DNA of 7,405 nucleotides from Treponema sp. Its GTDB lineage: Bacteria > Spirochaetota > Spirochaetia > Treponematales > Breznakiellaceae. A program made the translations under genes and the position numbers. Numbering within the stretch: the stretch's first letter is position 1; each line of letters opens with the position of its first letter. Shown here piece by piece: positions 1-5,259 of the stretch. Where the stretch lies: contig JAISJS010000061.1 in NCBI GenBank assembly GCA_031261385.1, positions 1 through 7,405 on the forward strand, read 5' to 3'. The notes beneath the pieces were generated by a model that was given only the letters and a program-made list of their open reading frames with translations, did not search any database and had not been told where the DNA came from.

Positions 1-1443
1 AAGCCCCTTCATCTGGGGCACCTGCGCAACGACGTGTTAGGCGAAAGCGTCTCCCGTATTTTAAAAGCCGCCGGGGCGGATGTCCGCAAGGTCTGCATCA
101 TCAATGACCGGGGCATTCACATTTGCAAGTCGATGTTTGCCTATAAAGAATACGGCGAAGGCAAAACCCCGGAATCCGAAAACATCAAAAGCGATCATTT
201 TGTCGGGGACTGGTATGTCCGCTTCAATAAAATCTTTACCGAAGAAGTTGACGGTCTGGTAAAAACCAAGGGCCTCGAAAAAAAAGAAGCCGAGGCCGGG
301 GCGCCCGCAATTATCGCCGCCCAGGATCTGCTCCGCAAATGGGAAGCGGGAGATCCCGAAACCGTAGTCCTTTGGAAGACAATGAACGGCTGGGCAGTCG
401 ATGGAATGAAGCAAACCTACGAGCGCACCGGCGTTTCGTTTGACCAATATTATTTTGAAAGCCAGACCTACCTTTTGGGAAAAGATGAAATTTTAAAAGG
501 CCTTGAAAAGGGCATTTTCTACCGCGAGGCCGACGGCTCGGTGCAGGTGGATTTAACCGCAGAAAAACTCGACAAAAAAGTTCTGCTCCGCAAAGATGGC
601 ACTTCAATTTACATCACCCAGGATATCGGCACGGCGATATTCCGCCATAAAGACTGGCCCTTTGACCGGCTTGTCTTTGTCGTCGGTTCCGAGCAGCAGT
701 ACCACTTTAAGGTGCTGTTTACGATCCTTGACAAGCTCGGCTTTGACTGGGCAAAAAACCTGTATCACCTTTCCTACGGCATGGTGAACCTCCCCGAAGG
801 AAAAATGAAAAGCCGTGAAGGCACCGTAGTAGACGCCGACGACCTCATCGACAGCCTCCGCGATCTGGCCCTTGAAGAAATCCGCAGCAAAGACCGCGAG
901 GAAGCGGTCGGCGAGGCTCCCGAAGTGGCGGAAAAAATCGCCCTCGGCGCCCTGCATTATTATCTATTGCAGGCCAGCCCCGCCAAAGACATGCTCTTTG
1001 ATCCCAAAGAGTCCCTCTCGTTCAACGGCAACACCGGCCCCTATCTCCAGTACATGGGGGCGCGTATTTCAGCTTTGCTCCGTAAAAAAAATGGTGTCAG
1101 TCACCTCACCGGGGACGCCGAATGGGATCTGGACGGTGCCTGGCACCTTTTTTCAAATGGTGCCAGGCACCTTACCGGGGACGCAGAGTGGGATCTCCTT
1201 AAAACCCTGGCCAATTACCCCGATGCCATTAGTGACGCCGCAGCCGGTCTTGACCCCTCGGTTTTGGCGGCCTATCTCTACGAACTTTCCAGGGCATTCA
1301 GCCGCTTTTACCACGACTGCCCGATTCTCAACGCCGGAGACCCGGCTTTGGCAGAGGCCCGTTTGGCTCTTTCACGCGGCGTGCTGCGGGTGCTGCAGGA
1401 TGCATTGGGGCTTATTTGCATACCCTTCCTTGAAGCAATGTAG
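1..1443 (+). CDS. argS: Arginyl-tRNA synthetase, 5'-truncated by window edge
   Basis: Class I aminoacyl-tRNA synthetase that charges tRNA-Arg with arginine in the cytoplasm. The reading frame is open from base 1; 480 codons are present. The HIGH-type motif HLGH sits at codons 4-7, so about 110-120 N-terminal residues (the Add-1 tRNA-binding domain and the start) lie upstream, judging from a usual length near 580-600. Other ArgRS marks are VVGSEQQYHF before the second motif, the KMSKS-equivalent KMKSR at codons 268-272 followed by EGTVVDADDL, and GNTGPYLQY near codon 345, which leads into the DALR-type anticodon-binding domain. The gene ends in FLEAM. Oddity: codons 365-399 hold a 22-codon tandem duplication with palindromic DNA, in a linker where length normally varies. 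The stop is 21 bp from the 3' end of the convergent XRE gene, and I see no terminator between them. Identity is very secure. Confidence 0.96.
   Translation, partial: KPLHLGHLRNDVLGESVSRILKAAGADVRKVCIINDRGIHICKSMFAYKEYGEGKTPESENIKSDHFVGDWYVRFNKIFTEEVDGLVKTKGLEKKEAEAGAPAIIAAQDLLRKWEAGDPETVVLWKTMNGWAVDGMKQTYERTGVSFDQYYFESQTYLLGKDEILKGLEKGIFYREADGSVQVDLTAEKLDKKVLLRKDGTSIYITQDIGTAIFRHKDWPFDRLVFVVGSEQQYHFKVLFTILDKLGFDWAKNLYHLSYGMVNLPEGKMKSREGTVVDADDLIDSLRDLALEEIRSKDREEAVGEAPEVAEKIALGALHYYLLQASPAKDMLFDPKESLSFNGNTGPYLQYMGARISALLRKKNGVSHLTGDAEWDLDGAWHLFSNGARHLTGDAEWDLLKTLANYPDAISDAAAGLDPSVLAAYLYELSRAFSRFYHDCPILNAGDPALAEARLALSRGVLRVLQDALGLICIPFLEAM
1093..1171. repeat. Cluster of three 13-bp palindromes inside argS
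   Basis: Three 13-bp palindromic units lie inside the argS reading frame: GGTGTCAGTCACC at 1093-1105, GGTGCCTGGCACC at 1135-1147, and its reverse complement GGTGCCAGGCACC at 1159-1171. The last two form a perfect 13-bp inverted repeat around an 11-nt T-rich loop (1148-1158). The first unit recurs exactly at 4843-4855 upstream of rplU. The cluster resembles a REP-type (repetitive extragenic palindrome) insertion that has been kept in frame. The resemblance is inference, as no mobilising transposase is in the window. Confidence 0.75.
1102..1196 (+). repeat. Imperfect tandem duplication, 66-bp period, in argS
   Basis: Bases 1102-1130 and 1168-1196 match at 26 of 29 positions with an offset of exactly 66 bp (22 codons). 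Both copies encode the same ten residues, HLTGDAEWDL, at codons 368-377 and 390-399. The differences between copies are mostly at third codon positions, which suggests selection on the peptide or that the duplication is not very recent. Between the copies lie the palindromes that encode GAWHL and GARHL. Confidence 0.85.
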
Positions 1444-1464
1444 CGGTCTGCAGTGCCAGTGCGC

Positions 1465-1836
1465 TTATTTTGAACAGAGTTTAAGTATCTGCAGAAGCAG
1501 GTCATCCAGTGATTCCTCTGCGGATTTTTTCAGGGTTTTCTTTTTATTGCTTACCAGTTTTGCTATCAGGCGCATGGTCTGCTCTTTTTTATCGTTCCCG
1601 GTATCTGATTTTCTGTCCTGGGGCTGCAGGAGCTCATATGCCTCCATATTCAGGGCATTGGCGATGCTGACAAGCGTTTTATCACTTACCCAGGTTTTAC
1701 AGTACTCTATGTCCGCCATATAGGGCAGCGAAATATTGGCATACTCCGCAAGCCTTGCCTGGGTTATATGGAGCCTTTCTCTGGCCGTTCGGATGTTAGA
1801 GGCAAGAATCTTTCGTAAATCAATAGAATCCTTCAC
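1465..1836 (-). CDS. XRE-family helix-turn-helix regulator
   Basis: A 123-residue DNA-binding protein. Residues about 12-70 form a Cro/C1-type HTH domain: NIRTARERLHITQARLAEY is followed by the recognition segment ISLPYMADIEYCKTWVSDKTL and then VSIANALNMEAYELL. The remaining 50 residues are charged and Lys-rich (NKKKTLKKSAEE) and end in a Leu-rich helix, perhaps for dimerisation. The only in-frame start candidate is GTG at 1836: the frame is closed by TAG at 1861-1863 and no ATG precedes Met40. No clear Shine-Dalgarno precedes it. The gene diverges from the secreted-protein gene at 1946 and shares a 109-bp intergenic region with two small palindromes, so it probably controls itself and that neighbour. 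Its 3' end converges on argS. The target and any ligand are unknown. Confidence 0.85.
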   Translation of the reverse strand: MKDSIDLRKILASNIRTARERLHITQARLAEYANISLPYMADIEYCKTWVSDKTLVSIANALNMEAYELLQPQDRKSDTGNDKKEQTMRLIAKLVSNKKKTLKKSAEESLDDLLLQILKLCSK

Positions 1837-1872
1837 AACATATAAAGATAGGATATTACCCTAATTTATAAA

Positions 1873-1883
1873 AACATGATGTT
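1873..1883. promoter_or_regulatory. Palindrome AACATGATGTT, candidate XRE operator
   Basis: A perfect 11-bp palindrome (5-bp arms around a central G) lies in the divergent intergenic region and overlaps the first two bases of the -35 element of the plus-strand promoter. Position and size suit an XRE-family binding site. Assignment to the neighbouring regulator is inference. Confidence 0.4.
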
Positions 1884-1911
1884 GATATATATTACTATAT
1901 TATGGTATTAT
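1882..1911 (+). promoter_or_regulatory. Sigma-70-type promoter for the secreted-protein gene
   Basis: A -35 element TTGATA (1882-1887), an 18-bp spacer and a -10 element TATTAT (1906-1911) precede the gene at 1946. A strong ribosome-binding site, AAGGAG at 1934-1939, sits 6 nt before the ATG. An imperfect palindrome, TACTATA-T-TATGGTA (1893-1907), lies between the promoter boxes and runs into the -10 element; it is a second candidate operator. Confidence 0.6.
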
Positions 1912-1945
1912 CATAAGACAAAAGTCTAATCCCAAGGAGTCTCAA

Positions 1946-2893
1946 ATGCATAAAAGAATTTTGACAGGCGGTCTTATGGTATTTATCGCGTCACTTGGTT
2001 TTGTCGGCGCCCAGACGCTTGATGATGCAATAAAAAGCGCCGCTTCTGAAATGAGCGGGAAATTGCCAAACGGCTCGACTGTTGCGGTAGTCAATTTTAA
2101 ATCAGACTCGCCACGTTTGACGGAGTATGTTATTGATGAGTTAAACGGGGCGATCGCCATTGCAGGTAGTTTAAAACCGGTAGAACGGAGACGGCTTAGC
2201 GCCATTCAGGATGAATTAAAATTTAATATGTCCGGTGATGTGAGCGATGAGTCTATGCAAAGCATAGGGCAGATGCTGGGCGCCCAGAATATCGTGATGG
2301 GTTCCATTGAAATTATCGGCAGTGTTTACCGGATACGGTTTCAGGCATTATCCGCTGAAACGGCAACTATCCAGTATGCCTTTTCCCAAAATATCAAAAG
2401 TGACAGTGTGCTGGCGTCTCTTCTCAAGGGAACCAACGCCCTGGTTGACTTTACTCCCGGAGAAAGATTTGGGACCGCAGGGCTGAATCTGGTATTTGGT
2501 TTGGGCTCATTTTTAATTGAGGGGGATAAACGCGGCGGAACGGTAACGGCCATTCTGGAAGGACTTGGCGCGGTTTCGTTTATTGCTGCGCTTGCTTTAT
2601 ATAACAGCGATCTTGATTCTCTTTTAACTGGGAATGAACGTCACTATAATCCTTTTACTAATGAAGAAGAGGTGACGAAGCAGCCAATAACGAAAACAAA
2701 TTCAGCATATCCTTTTTATGCAGGAATTGGACTTTTTGCCGGCGGCGCTATTTTTGGCATAATACGGGGATTTACCTATCATAAGCCCGGTTCGCAAATC
2801 GCAGAAACGCCGTTTGATAACATGAATATTGAGCTGGCGATGCTTGAAAATAATACTACAGGATTACGGTTTACCTACAACTTGAAATTTTAA
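1946..2893 (+). CDS. Secreted CsgG/LpoB-like protein with hydrophobic C-terminal part
   Basis: A 315-residue exported protein of unproven function. Residues 1-22 form a signal peptide with likely cleavage after VGA (before Q23); there is no lipobox Cys. Residues about 25-160 resemble the CsgG/LpoB/FlgO superfamily of periplasmic and outer-membrane proteins: VAVVNFKSDSPRLTEYVIDEL, then a variable-name step (LKPVERRRLSAIQDE), then GQMLGAQNIVMGSIEIIG. The second half differs: Gly-rich hydrophobic segments at about 173-220 and 255-275 are separated by a polar stretch, and the protein ends LRFTYNLKF, an alternating pattern with C-terminal Phe like an outer-membrane beta-signal. That part faintly recalls the spirochaetal P13 porin family, which I hold only loosely. 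It has its own promoter and diverges from the XRE regulator. Membrane, periplasmic or outer-membrane location is inferred. Confidence 0.7.
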   Translation: MHKRILTGGLMVFIASLGFVGAQTLDDAIKSAASEMSGKLPNGSTVAVVNFKSDSPRLTEYVIDELNGAIAIAGSLKPVERRRLSAIQDELKFNMSGDVSDESMQSIGQMLGAQNIVMGSIEIIGSVYRIRFQALSAETATIQYAFSQNIKSDSVLASLLKGTNALVDFTPGERFGTAGLNLVFGLGSFLIEGDKRGGTVTAILEGLGAVSFIAALALYNSDLDSLLTGNERHYNPFTNEEEVTKQPITKTNSAYPFYAGIGLFAGGAIFGIIRGFTYHKPGSQIAETPFDNMNIELAMLENNTTGLRFTYNLKF

Positions 2894-2917
2894 TATATGC
2901 AGTTGTGAAACAGCCCG

Positions 2918-2940
2918 CCCCTCCGCAAGGAGGGGAATTT
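2918..2940 (+). terminator. Hairpin terminator after the secreted-protein gene
   Basis: The stem CCCCTCC/GGAGGGG (7 bp, all but one pair G-C) closes a GCAA tetraloop, a stable GNRA type, and starts 24 bp after the stop codon. The following tract is only AATTT, so termination may be partial. A retained structured 3' end is the alternative. Confidence 0.55.
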
Positions 2941-2964
2941 GCAGCAAATAAGTATATTCATATA

Positions 2965-2980
2965 TCGTCATATATTACGA
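2965..2980. promoter_or_regulatory. HipB-type operator candidate, downstream outer site
   Basis: The sequence TCGTCATATATTACGA has half-sites TCGT and ACGA separated by 8 bp. This is the same half-site/N8 geometry known for the E. coli HipB operators (TATCC-N8-GGATA). It lies 53 bp beyond the hipA stop. Here the extended TATA flank is on the left, so it mirrors its partner at 3006. Binding by HipB is inference. Confidence 0.6.
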
Positions 2981-3005
2981 ATTAAGTACTAAAATGCCAC
3001 ATAAT

Positions 3006-3021
3006 TCGTCATATATTACGA
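3006..3021. promoter_or_regulatory. HipB-type operator candidate, downstream inner site
   Basis: TCGTCATATATTACGA is identical to the site at 2965-2980 and starts exactly 41 bp after it, 12 bp beyond the hipA stop codon. With its GATATA flank it is a near copy (20 of 21 bases over 3005-3025) of the site at 4796-4816 on the other side of the operon. Together with the 2965 site it forms a larger inverted repeat (arms 2961-2984 and 3002-3025). Confidence 0.6.
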
Positions 3022-3033
3022 TATAGACAAAAT

Positions 3034-4338
3034 TTATAAAAATTTTCTGAATTGTCCTTTTATCTGCCTGATCCGCTCTTCATCTACCTGTCCCTGAGCG
3101 GCAAAATTTGGCCAATCGTGGAGGGCGTTTTCTACTTCCCCGATGAGTTCCAGTGCCCGGCCCCGTACCAGGCCGGCGGTTTTCCCGCATTGGATAATGT
3201 CTTCCGTGTCAAAATTGTCCCGCTTGCCGTTTACGCTCATTTGGTGCTGGCCTGTCCAGACGCCGTCCTTTTGGTAGCCATAGGTGATGTCGTAGGCGGG
3301 TGACAGGCGCCATCTGCCGCGGCGGTCCATAAGAAAGCTGATGTTCTTTACATGGTCATCCTGGTTTCGGGCGCAGAGGTTAAAGACCATGCGGCGGAAA
3401 AACTGCTCGGTGTCTTCTACCGGCATATCCAGGGCGCGGATAATGGGAAAGACTTCCTCGTAGCTGTGGCTGCCCGCTTCGTTGTAATCGTAGTGCGCCA
3501 GTGCGCCCAGGGTCTGCATGTGAATTTTTTCACCGGCGCCGGTTCGGTCAAAGCGCTTGGTCATAAAATGAGAGCGGCCCTGTTCGGGAAAAAGGCGGCA
3601 TTCATTTATGGTAATCCCCGCAGCGCGGGCCATAAGGTAATAGGCGTATTCGATATTGGTATAGCCCTGGGCGTCAGCTAATTCCTTGTCCCGGTTCCCC
3701 TGAACACCGTCGAATTTCATCAGCCAATACTCAAAGCCGGCGCCGGCTTCAATTTGACCGGAACGAATTTCGTTTGTTTGGGGATTCCAGGCAATGACCG
3801 CCTTGGCGCGGGCGCCTCCTGCCGATGTGCCCACCTGGAGTATCTGTTCTGCGGATTTTTCGTCTTGTGGGGAATTGCCCTCCCAAAGAAGCTCAAAATT
3901 TTCCCGGTGCTGAAGGACCCGGGAGGCCAGCTCCACGAGGCGCCCTATTTCGAGTTTCCGGGCCTGGGTAAAGCCCTGATCGATGAGCGGATAAAATTCC
4001 AGCGCCCCCATGCCCCGTTTTCCGGTGTAGCAGAGCCGCTCCACGGCGTTAAAGGAATCCGGGCTGCGGCCCTCACCGGCAAGCCAGGCATTTATCAGGG
4101 CATTCCCGAATTTGTCGGGTAATGAGTCGGCCAGCAGGCCCGGCAGCCCGTGAAAGCTTTCCAGGGGCAGCTGGGGGAACCGGTATATGGTTTCCCCAAG
4201 GGGCATGGTCAGAGGGGCGACTTGTATTCCGCTTTGCCGGAAGGAGCGTTCATATTCAAAGGAGGCGGTTGTTTCGTCTCCCAGAAAAACGCTGCCAATA
4301 ACACCGCCCCAAAGCCGTACTTCCGCGAGGGTGCTCAT
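3034..4338 (-). CDS. hipA: HipA-family serine/threonine kinase toxin
   Basis: Toxin of a type II toxin-antitoxin module; E. coli HipA phosphorylates glutamyl-tRNA synthetase and causes growth arrest, and the target here is not known. At 434 residues it matches full-length HipA (about 440). Residues 1-108 form the N-terminal HipA subdomain (VRLWGGVIGSVFLG at 7-20, LPGLLADSLPDKFG at 65-78). The nucleotide loop VGTSAGGARAKAV lies at 169-181, with Ser172 a plausible counterpart of the autophosphorylated Ser150 of E. coli. A conserved Lys is at 208 (EYWLMKFD). The catalytic stretch NQDDHVKN is at 325-332, and the metal-binding YDI (Asp350) follows. All key residues appear present, so it looks active. 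Its ATG overlaps the hipB stop as ATGA (4335-4338), so translation is probably coupled. Operator-like palindromes lie beyond both ends of the operon. Confidence 0.93.
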   Translation of the reverse strand: MSTLAEVRLWGGVIGSVFLGDETTASFEYERSFRQSGIQVAPLTMPLGETIYRFPQLPLESFHGLPGLLADSLPDKFGNALINAWLAGEGRSPDSFNAVERLCYTGKRGMGALEFYPLIDQGFTQARKLEIGRLVELASRVLQHRENFELLWEGNSPQDEKSAEQILQVGTSAGGARAKAVIAWNPQTNEIRSGQIEAGAGFEYWLMKFDGVQGNRDKELADAQGYTNIEYAYYLMARAAGITINECRLFPEQGRSHFMTKRFDRTGAGEKIHMQTLGALAHYDYNEAGSHSYEEVFPIIRALDMPVEDTEQFFRRMVFNLCARNQDDHVKNISFLMDRRGRWRLSPAYDITYGYQKDGVWTGQHQMSVNGKRDNFDTEDIIQCGKTAGLVRGRALELIGEVENALHDWPNFAAQGQVDEERIRQIKGQFRKFL

Positions 4339-4730
4339 TTATCGTAAAGTCCTTTGTCTTTACCGTTCTTTTTTGAAGGTTTTTCATCTTCCCATACCCA
4401 GGCCGCAATGGGGGGCTGGATTTTATACAGGGTGCTGGTAGCCCGCTGCCGCCGGTTTTTCTTGAGGAGGAGCATATCCATGGGCCGGATATCGTTGGCA
4501 GGAACAAGGATTTCCAGGGTATCCAGCAAGTTTAAACTGCGGAGTACCCGAAAAAGGGCGGTGGATTGTACCTGGGCGCCCTTCTCCAGCCGTTCCAGGG
4601 TGCGCTTGGCGACCCCTGCCTTTTGCGCCAGATATTCCTGGGTATAGTTTCCGTCAACCCGTACCTGGGCAAGCCTGCGGCCCAGTTCCCGCATTACTGC
4701 GTCATCGGTTAAAGAATTGGTGATTTTCAT
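4335..4730 (-). CDS. hipB: HipB-like XRE antitoxin and autorepressor
   Basis: A 131-residue antitoxin, expected to bind HipA and repress the operon. Residues about 14-70 form an XRE HTH: LGRRLAQVRVDGNYTQEYLAQKAG is followed by the recognition helix VAKRTLERLEKG and then ALFRVLRSLNLLDTL. The C-terminal 50 residues (from about 80) are basic, contain LLLKKNRRQRA, and end in a Lys-rich tail. E. coli HipB is shorter (88 residues), so this tail is an extension of unknown role. The ATG at 4730 is preceded by GGAG with a 7-nt gap. It is the first gene of the operon, transcribed from a promoter whose -10 lies inside an operator-like palindrome, which fits tight autoregulation. It overlaps hipA by 4 nt. 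It is divergent from rplU. Confidence 0.9.
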   Translation of the reverse strand: MKITNSLTDDAVMRELGRRLAQVRVDGNYTQEYLAQKAGVAKRTLERLEKGAQVQSTALFRVLRSLNLLDTLEILVPANDIRPMDMLLLKKNRRQRATSTLYKIQPPIAAWVWEDEKPSKKNGKDKGLYDK

Positions 4731-4755
4731 ATACTATCTCCATAATTTATACTAC

Positions 4756-4771
4756 TCGTCTAACTATACGA
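4756..4771. promoter_or_regulatory. HipB operator candidate over the hipB -10 box
   Basis: TCGTCTAACTATACGA has the TCGT-N8-ACGA form and contains the whole -10 element of the hipB promoter (4763-4768). Occupancy would block RNA polymerase, as expected of an autorepressor. The N8 centre departs from the CATATAT core of the other three sites because it has to hold the -10 box. Confidence 0.75.
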
Positions 4772-4791
4772 TATAACCATTATTATTGCAA
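4763..4791 (-). promoter_or_regulatory. hipBA promoter
   Basis: Read on the minus strand, a -35 element TTGCAA (4786-4791), a 17-bp spacer and a -10 element TATAGT (4763-4768) would start transcription near 4756, giving a leader of about 25 nt to hipB. The two operator palindromes sit over the -10 box and 5 bp upstream of the -35 box. Confidence 0.75.
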
Positions 4792-4796
4792 GTGTT

Positions 4797-4812
4797 TCGT
4801 CATATATGACGA
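4797..4812. promoter_or_regulatory. HipB operator candidate upstream of hipB -35 box
   Basis: TCGTCATATATGACGA is a perfect 16-bp palindrome, the most symmetric of the four sites. It starts exactly 41 bp from its partner at 4756, about four helical turns, so dimers would lie on the same DNA face. It is 61 bp upstream of the rplU -35 box on the other side. Confidence 0.75.
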
Positions 4813-4842
4813 TATAAAAAAATGAAAAAAATACCGTAAAGA

Positions 4843-4855
4843 GGTGTCAGTCACC
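4843..4855. repeat. 13-bp palindromic unit upstream of the rplU promoter
   Basis: GGTGTCAGTCACC is an exact copy of the unit at 1093-1105 in argS, here intergenic and followed by GTTTTT. It has 4-bp arms, GGTG and CACC, around TCAGT, and ends 18 bp before the rplU -35 box. It could act as a weak terminator-like stop for transcription entering rplU, or simply be a dispersed repeat. Confidence 0.6.
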
Positions 4856-4873
4856 GTTTTTCGCAATAGCTAC

Positions 4874-4903
4874 TTGACCTTCTTCCCTCTTTTGTTGTAT
4901 AAA
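4874..4903 (+). promoter_or_regulatory. Promoter of the rplU operon
   Basis: A -35 element TTGACC (4874-4879), an 18-bp spacer and a -10 element TATAAA (4898-4903) give a near-consensus housekeeping promoter. The leader to rplU would be only about 20-25 nt, too short for a structured ribosomal-protein leader. Confidence 0.8.
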
Positions 4904-4922
4904 TAACCTCTATTTCTGTTGA

Positions 4923-4927
4923 AAGGA
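4923..4927 (+). promoter_or_regulatory. Ribosome-binding site deciding the rplU start
   Basis: AAGGA lies 6 nt before the second of two tandem ATGs (4934) but only 3 nt before the first (4931). The spacing and the usual L21 start MYALVE favour 4934. Confidence 0.65.
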
Positions 4928-4933
4928 AAAATG

Positions 4934-5245
4934 ATGTACGCATTAGTGGAATTTAAGGGTAAACAGTATAAAGCCGAGACCGGCGCTGTGCTCAAGGTTG
5001 ATAAAATCGATGCGGAGCCGGGCTCCCGCATAGATATTGATTCGGTGCTTTTGGTGTCCGGAGACACCGTTACCGTTGGGTCGCCCTATGTGCAGGGCGT
5101 CAGGGTGACTGCAACGGTGGAATCCCATGGAAAAGACAAGAAAATCATTATTTTCAAGTATATGCCCAAAAAGGATTACCGCCGCAAAAACGGGCACCGG
5201 CAGCAATTTTCGATTATCAAAATCGGGGATATTGTCGGGGCCTGA
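4934..5245 (+). CDS. rplU: 50S ribosomal protein L21
   Basis: A structural protein of the large ribosomal subunit that binds 23S rRNA. The 103 residues match the normal family length. It opens with MYALVEFKGKQYKAETG, the standard L21 start; IIIFKYMPKKDYRRKNGHRQ near residues 73-92 is the conserved basic rRNA-binding segment, and IIKIGDI closes the protein. The start at 4934 is chosen over 4931 by Shine-Dalgarno spacing. It is the first gene of the rplU-prp-rpmA block. Its TGA stop lies inside a 13-bp palindrome (5237-5249), and prp begins 14 nt later, so translation of prp may depend on ribosomes finishing rplU. Confidence 0.97.
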   Translation: MYALVEFKGKQYKAETGAVLKVDKIDAEPGSRIDIDSVLLVSGDTVTVGSPYVQGVRVTATVESHGKDKKIIIFKYMPKKDYRRKNGHRQQFSIIKIGDIVGA

Positions 5246-5250
5246 CCCCG
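5236..5250 (+). repeat. Palindrome and hairpin across the rplU stop codon
   Basis: CGGGG, a 5-nt loop CCTGA, then CCCCG form a 5-bp all-GC stem whose loop contains the rplU stop codon; TTT follows. The inner 13 bp, GGGGCCTGACCCC, has the same layout as the argS palindromes (4-bp arms, 5-bp centre with a central C-W-G). It could modulate prp translation, as the prp TTG start follows 9 nt after the stem, or be another dispersed unit. Confidence 0.55.
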
Positions 5251-5259
5251 TTTGGCGCA

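Noticed and set aside
34..36. GTG at codon 12 as the argS start
   Set aside because: It falls after the catalytic HLGH motif at codons 4-7, and the frame is open to the window edge, so the true start is upstream.
604..957. Minus-strand open frame of 117 codons inside argS
   Set aside because: It is fully antisense to conserved ArgRS motifs and is a shadow of a GC-rich gene.
1444..1464. Terminator between argS and the XRE gene
   Set aside because: The 21-bp gap and its flanks show only a weak GCAGTG-type partial repeat, with no stem-loop followed by a T tract on either strand.
872..1723. 283-codon open frame on the plus strand running from argS into the XRE gene
   Set aside because: It overlaps argS in another frame and the XRE gene antisense, and its Ser/Pro/Arg-rich product shows no domain. 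It is a codon-bias shadow.
2961..3025. Repeated 16-mers as a short CRISPR-like array
   Set aside because: There are only two copies, they are palindromic operator-type sites, no cas genes are present, and the matching pair across hipBA explains them better.
3052..4122. Three plus-strand open frames antisense to hipA
   Set aside because: hipA is intact with all kinase motifs, and the antisense products have no recognisable features or convincing ribosome-binding sites.
4797..4879. Direct control of rplU by HipB
   Set aside because: The nearest operator ends 61 bp before the rplU -35 box and does not overlap the promoter, so I do not claim it.
4919..4933. Longer rplU starting at TTG 4919 or ATG 4931
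   Set aside because: TTG 4919 lies upstream of the Shine-Dalgarno, and ATG 4931 is too close to it. The family starts with MYALVE.
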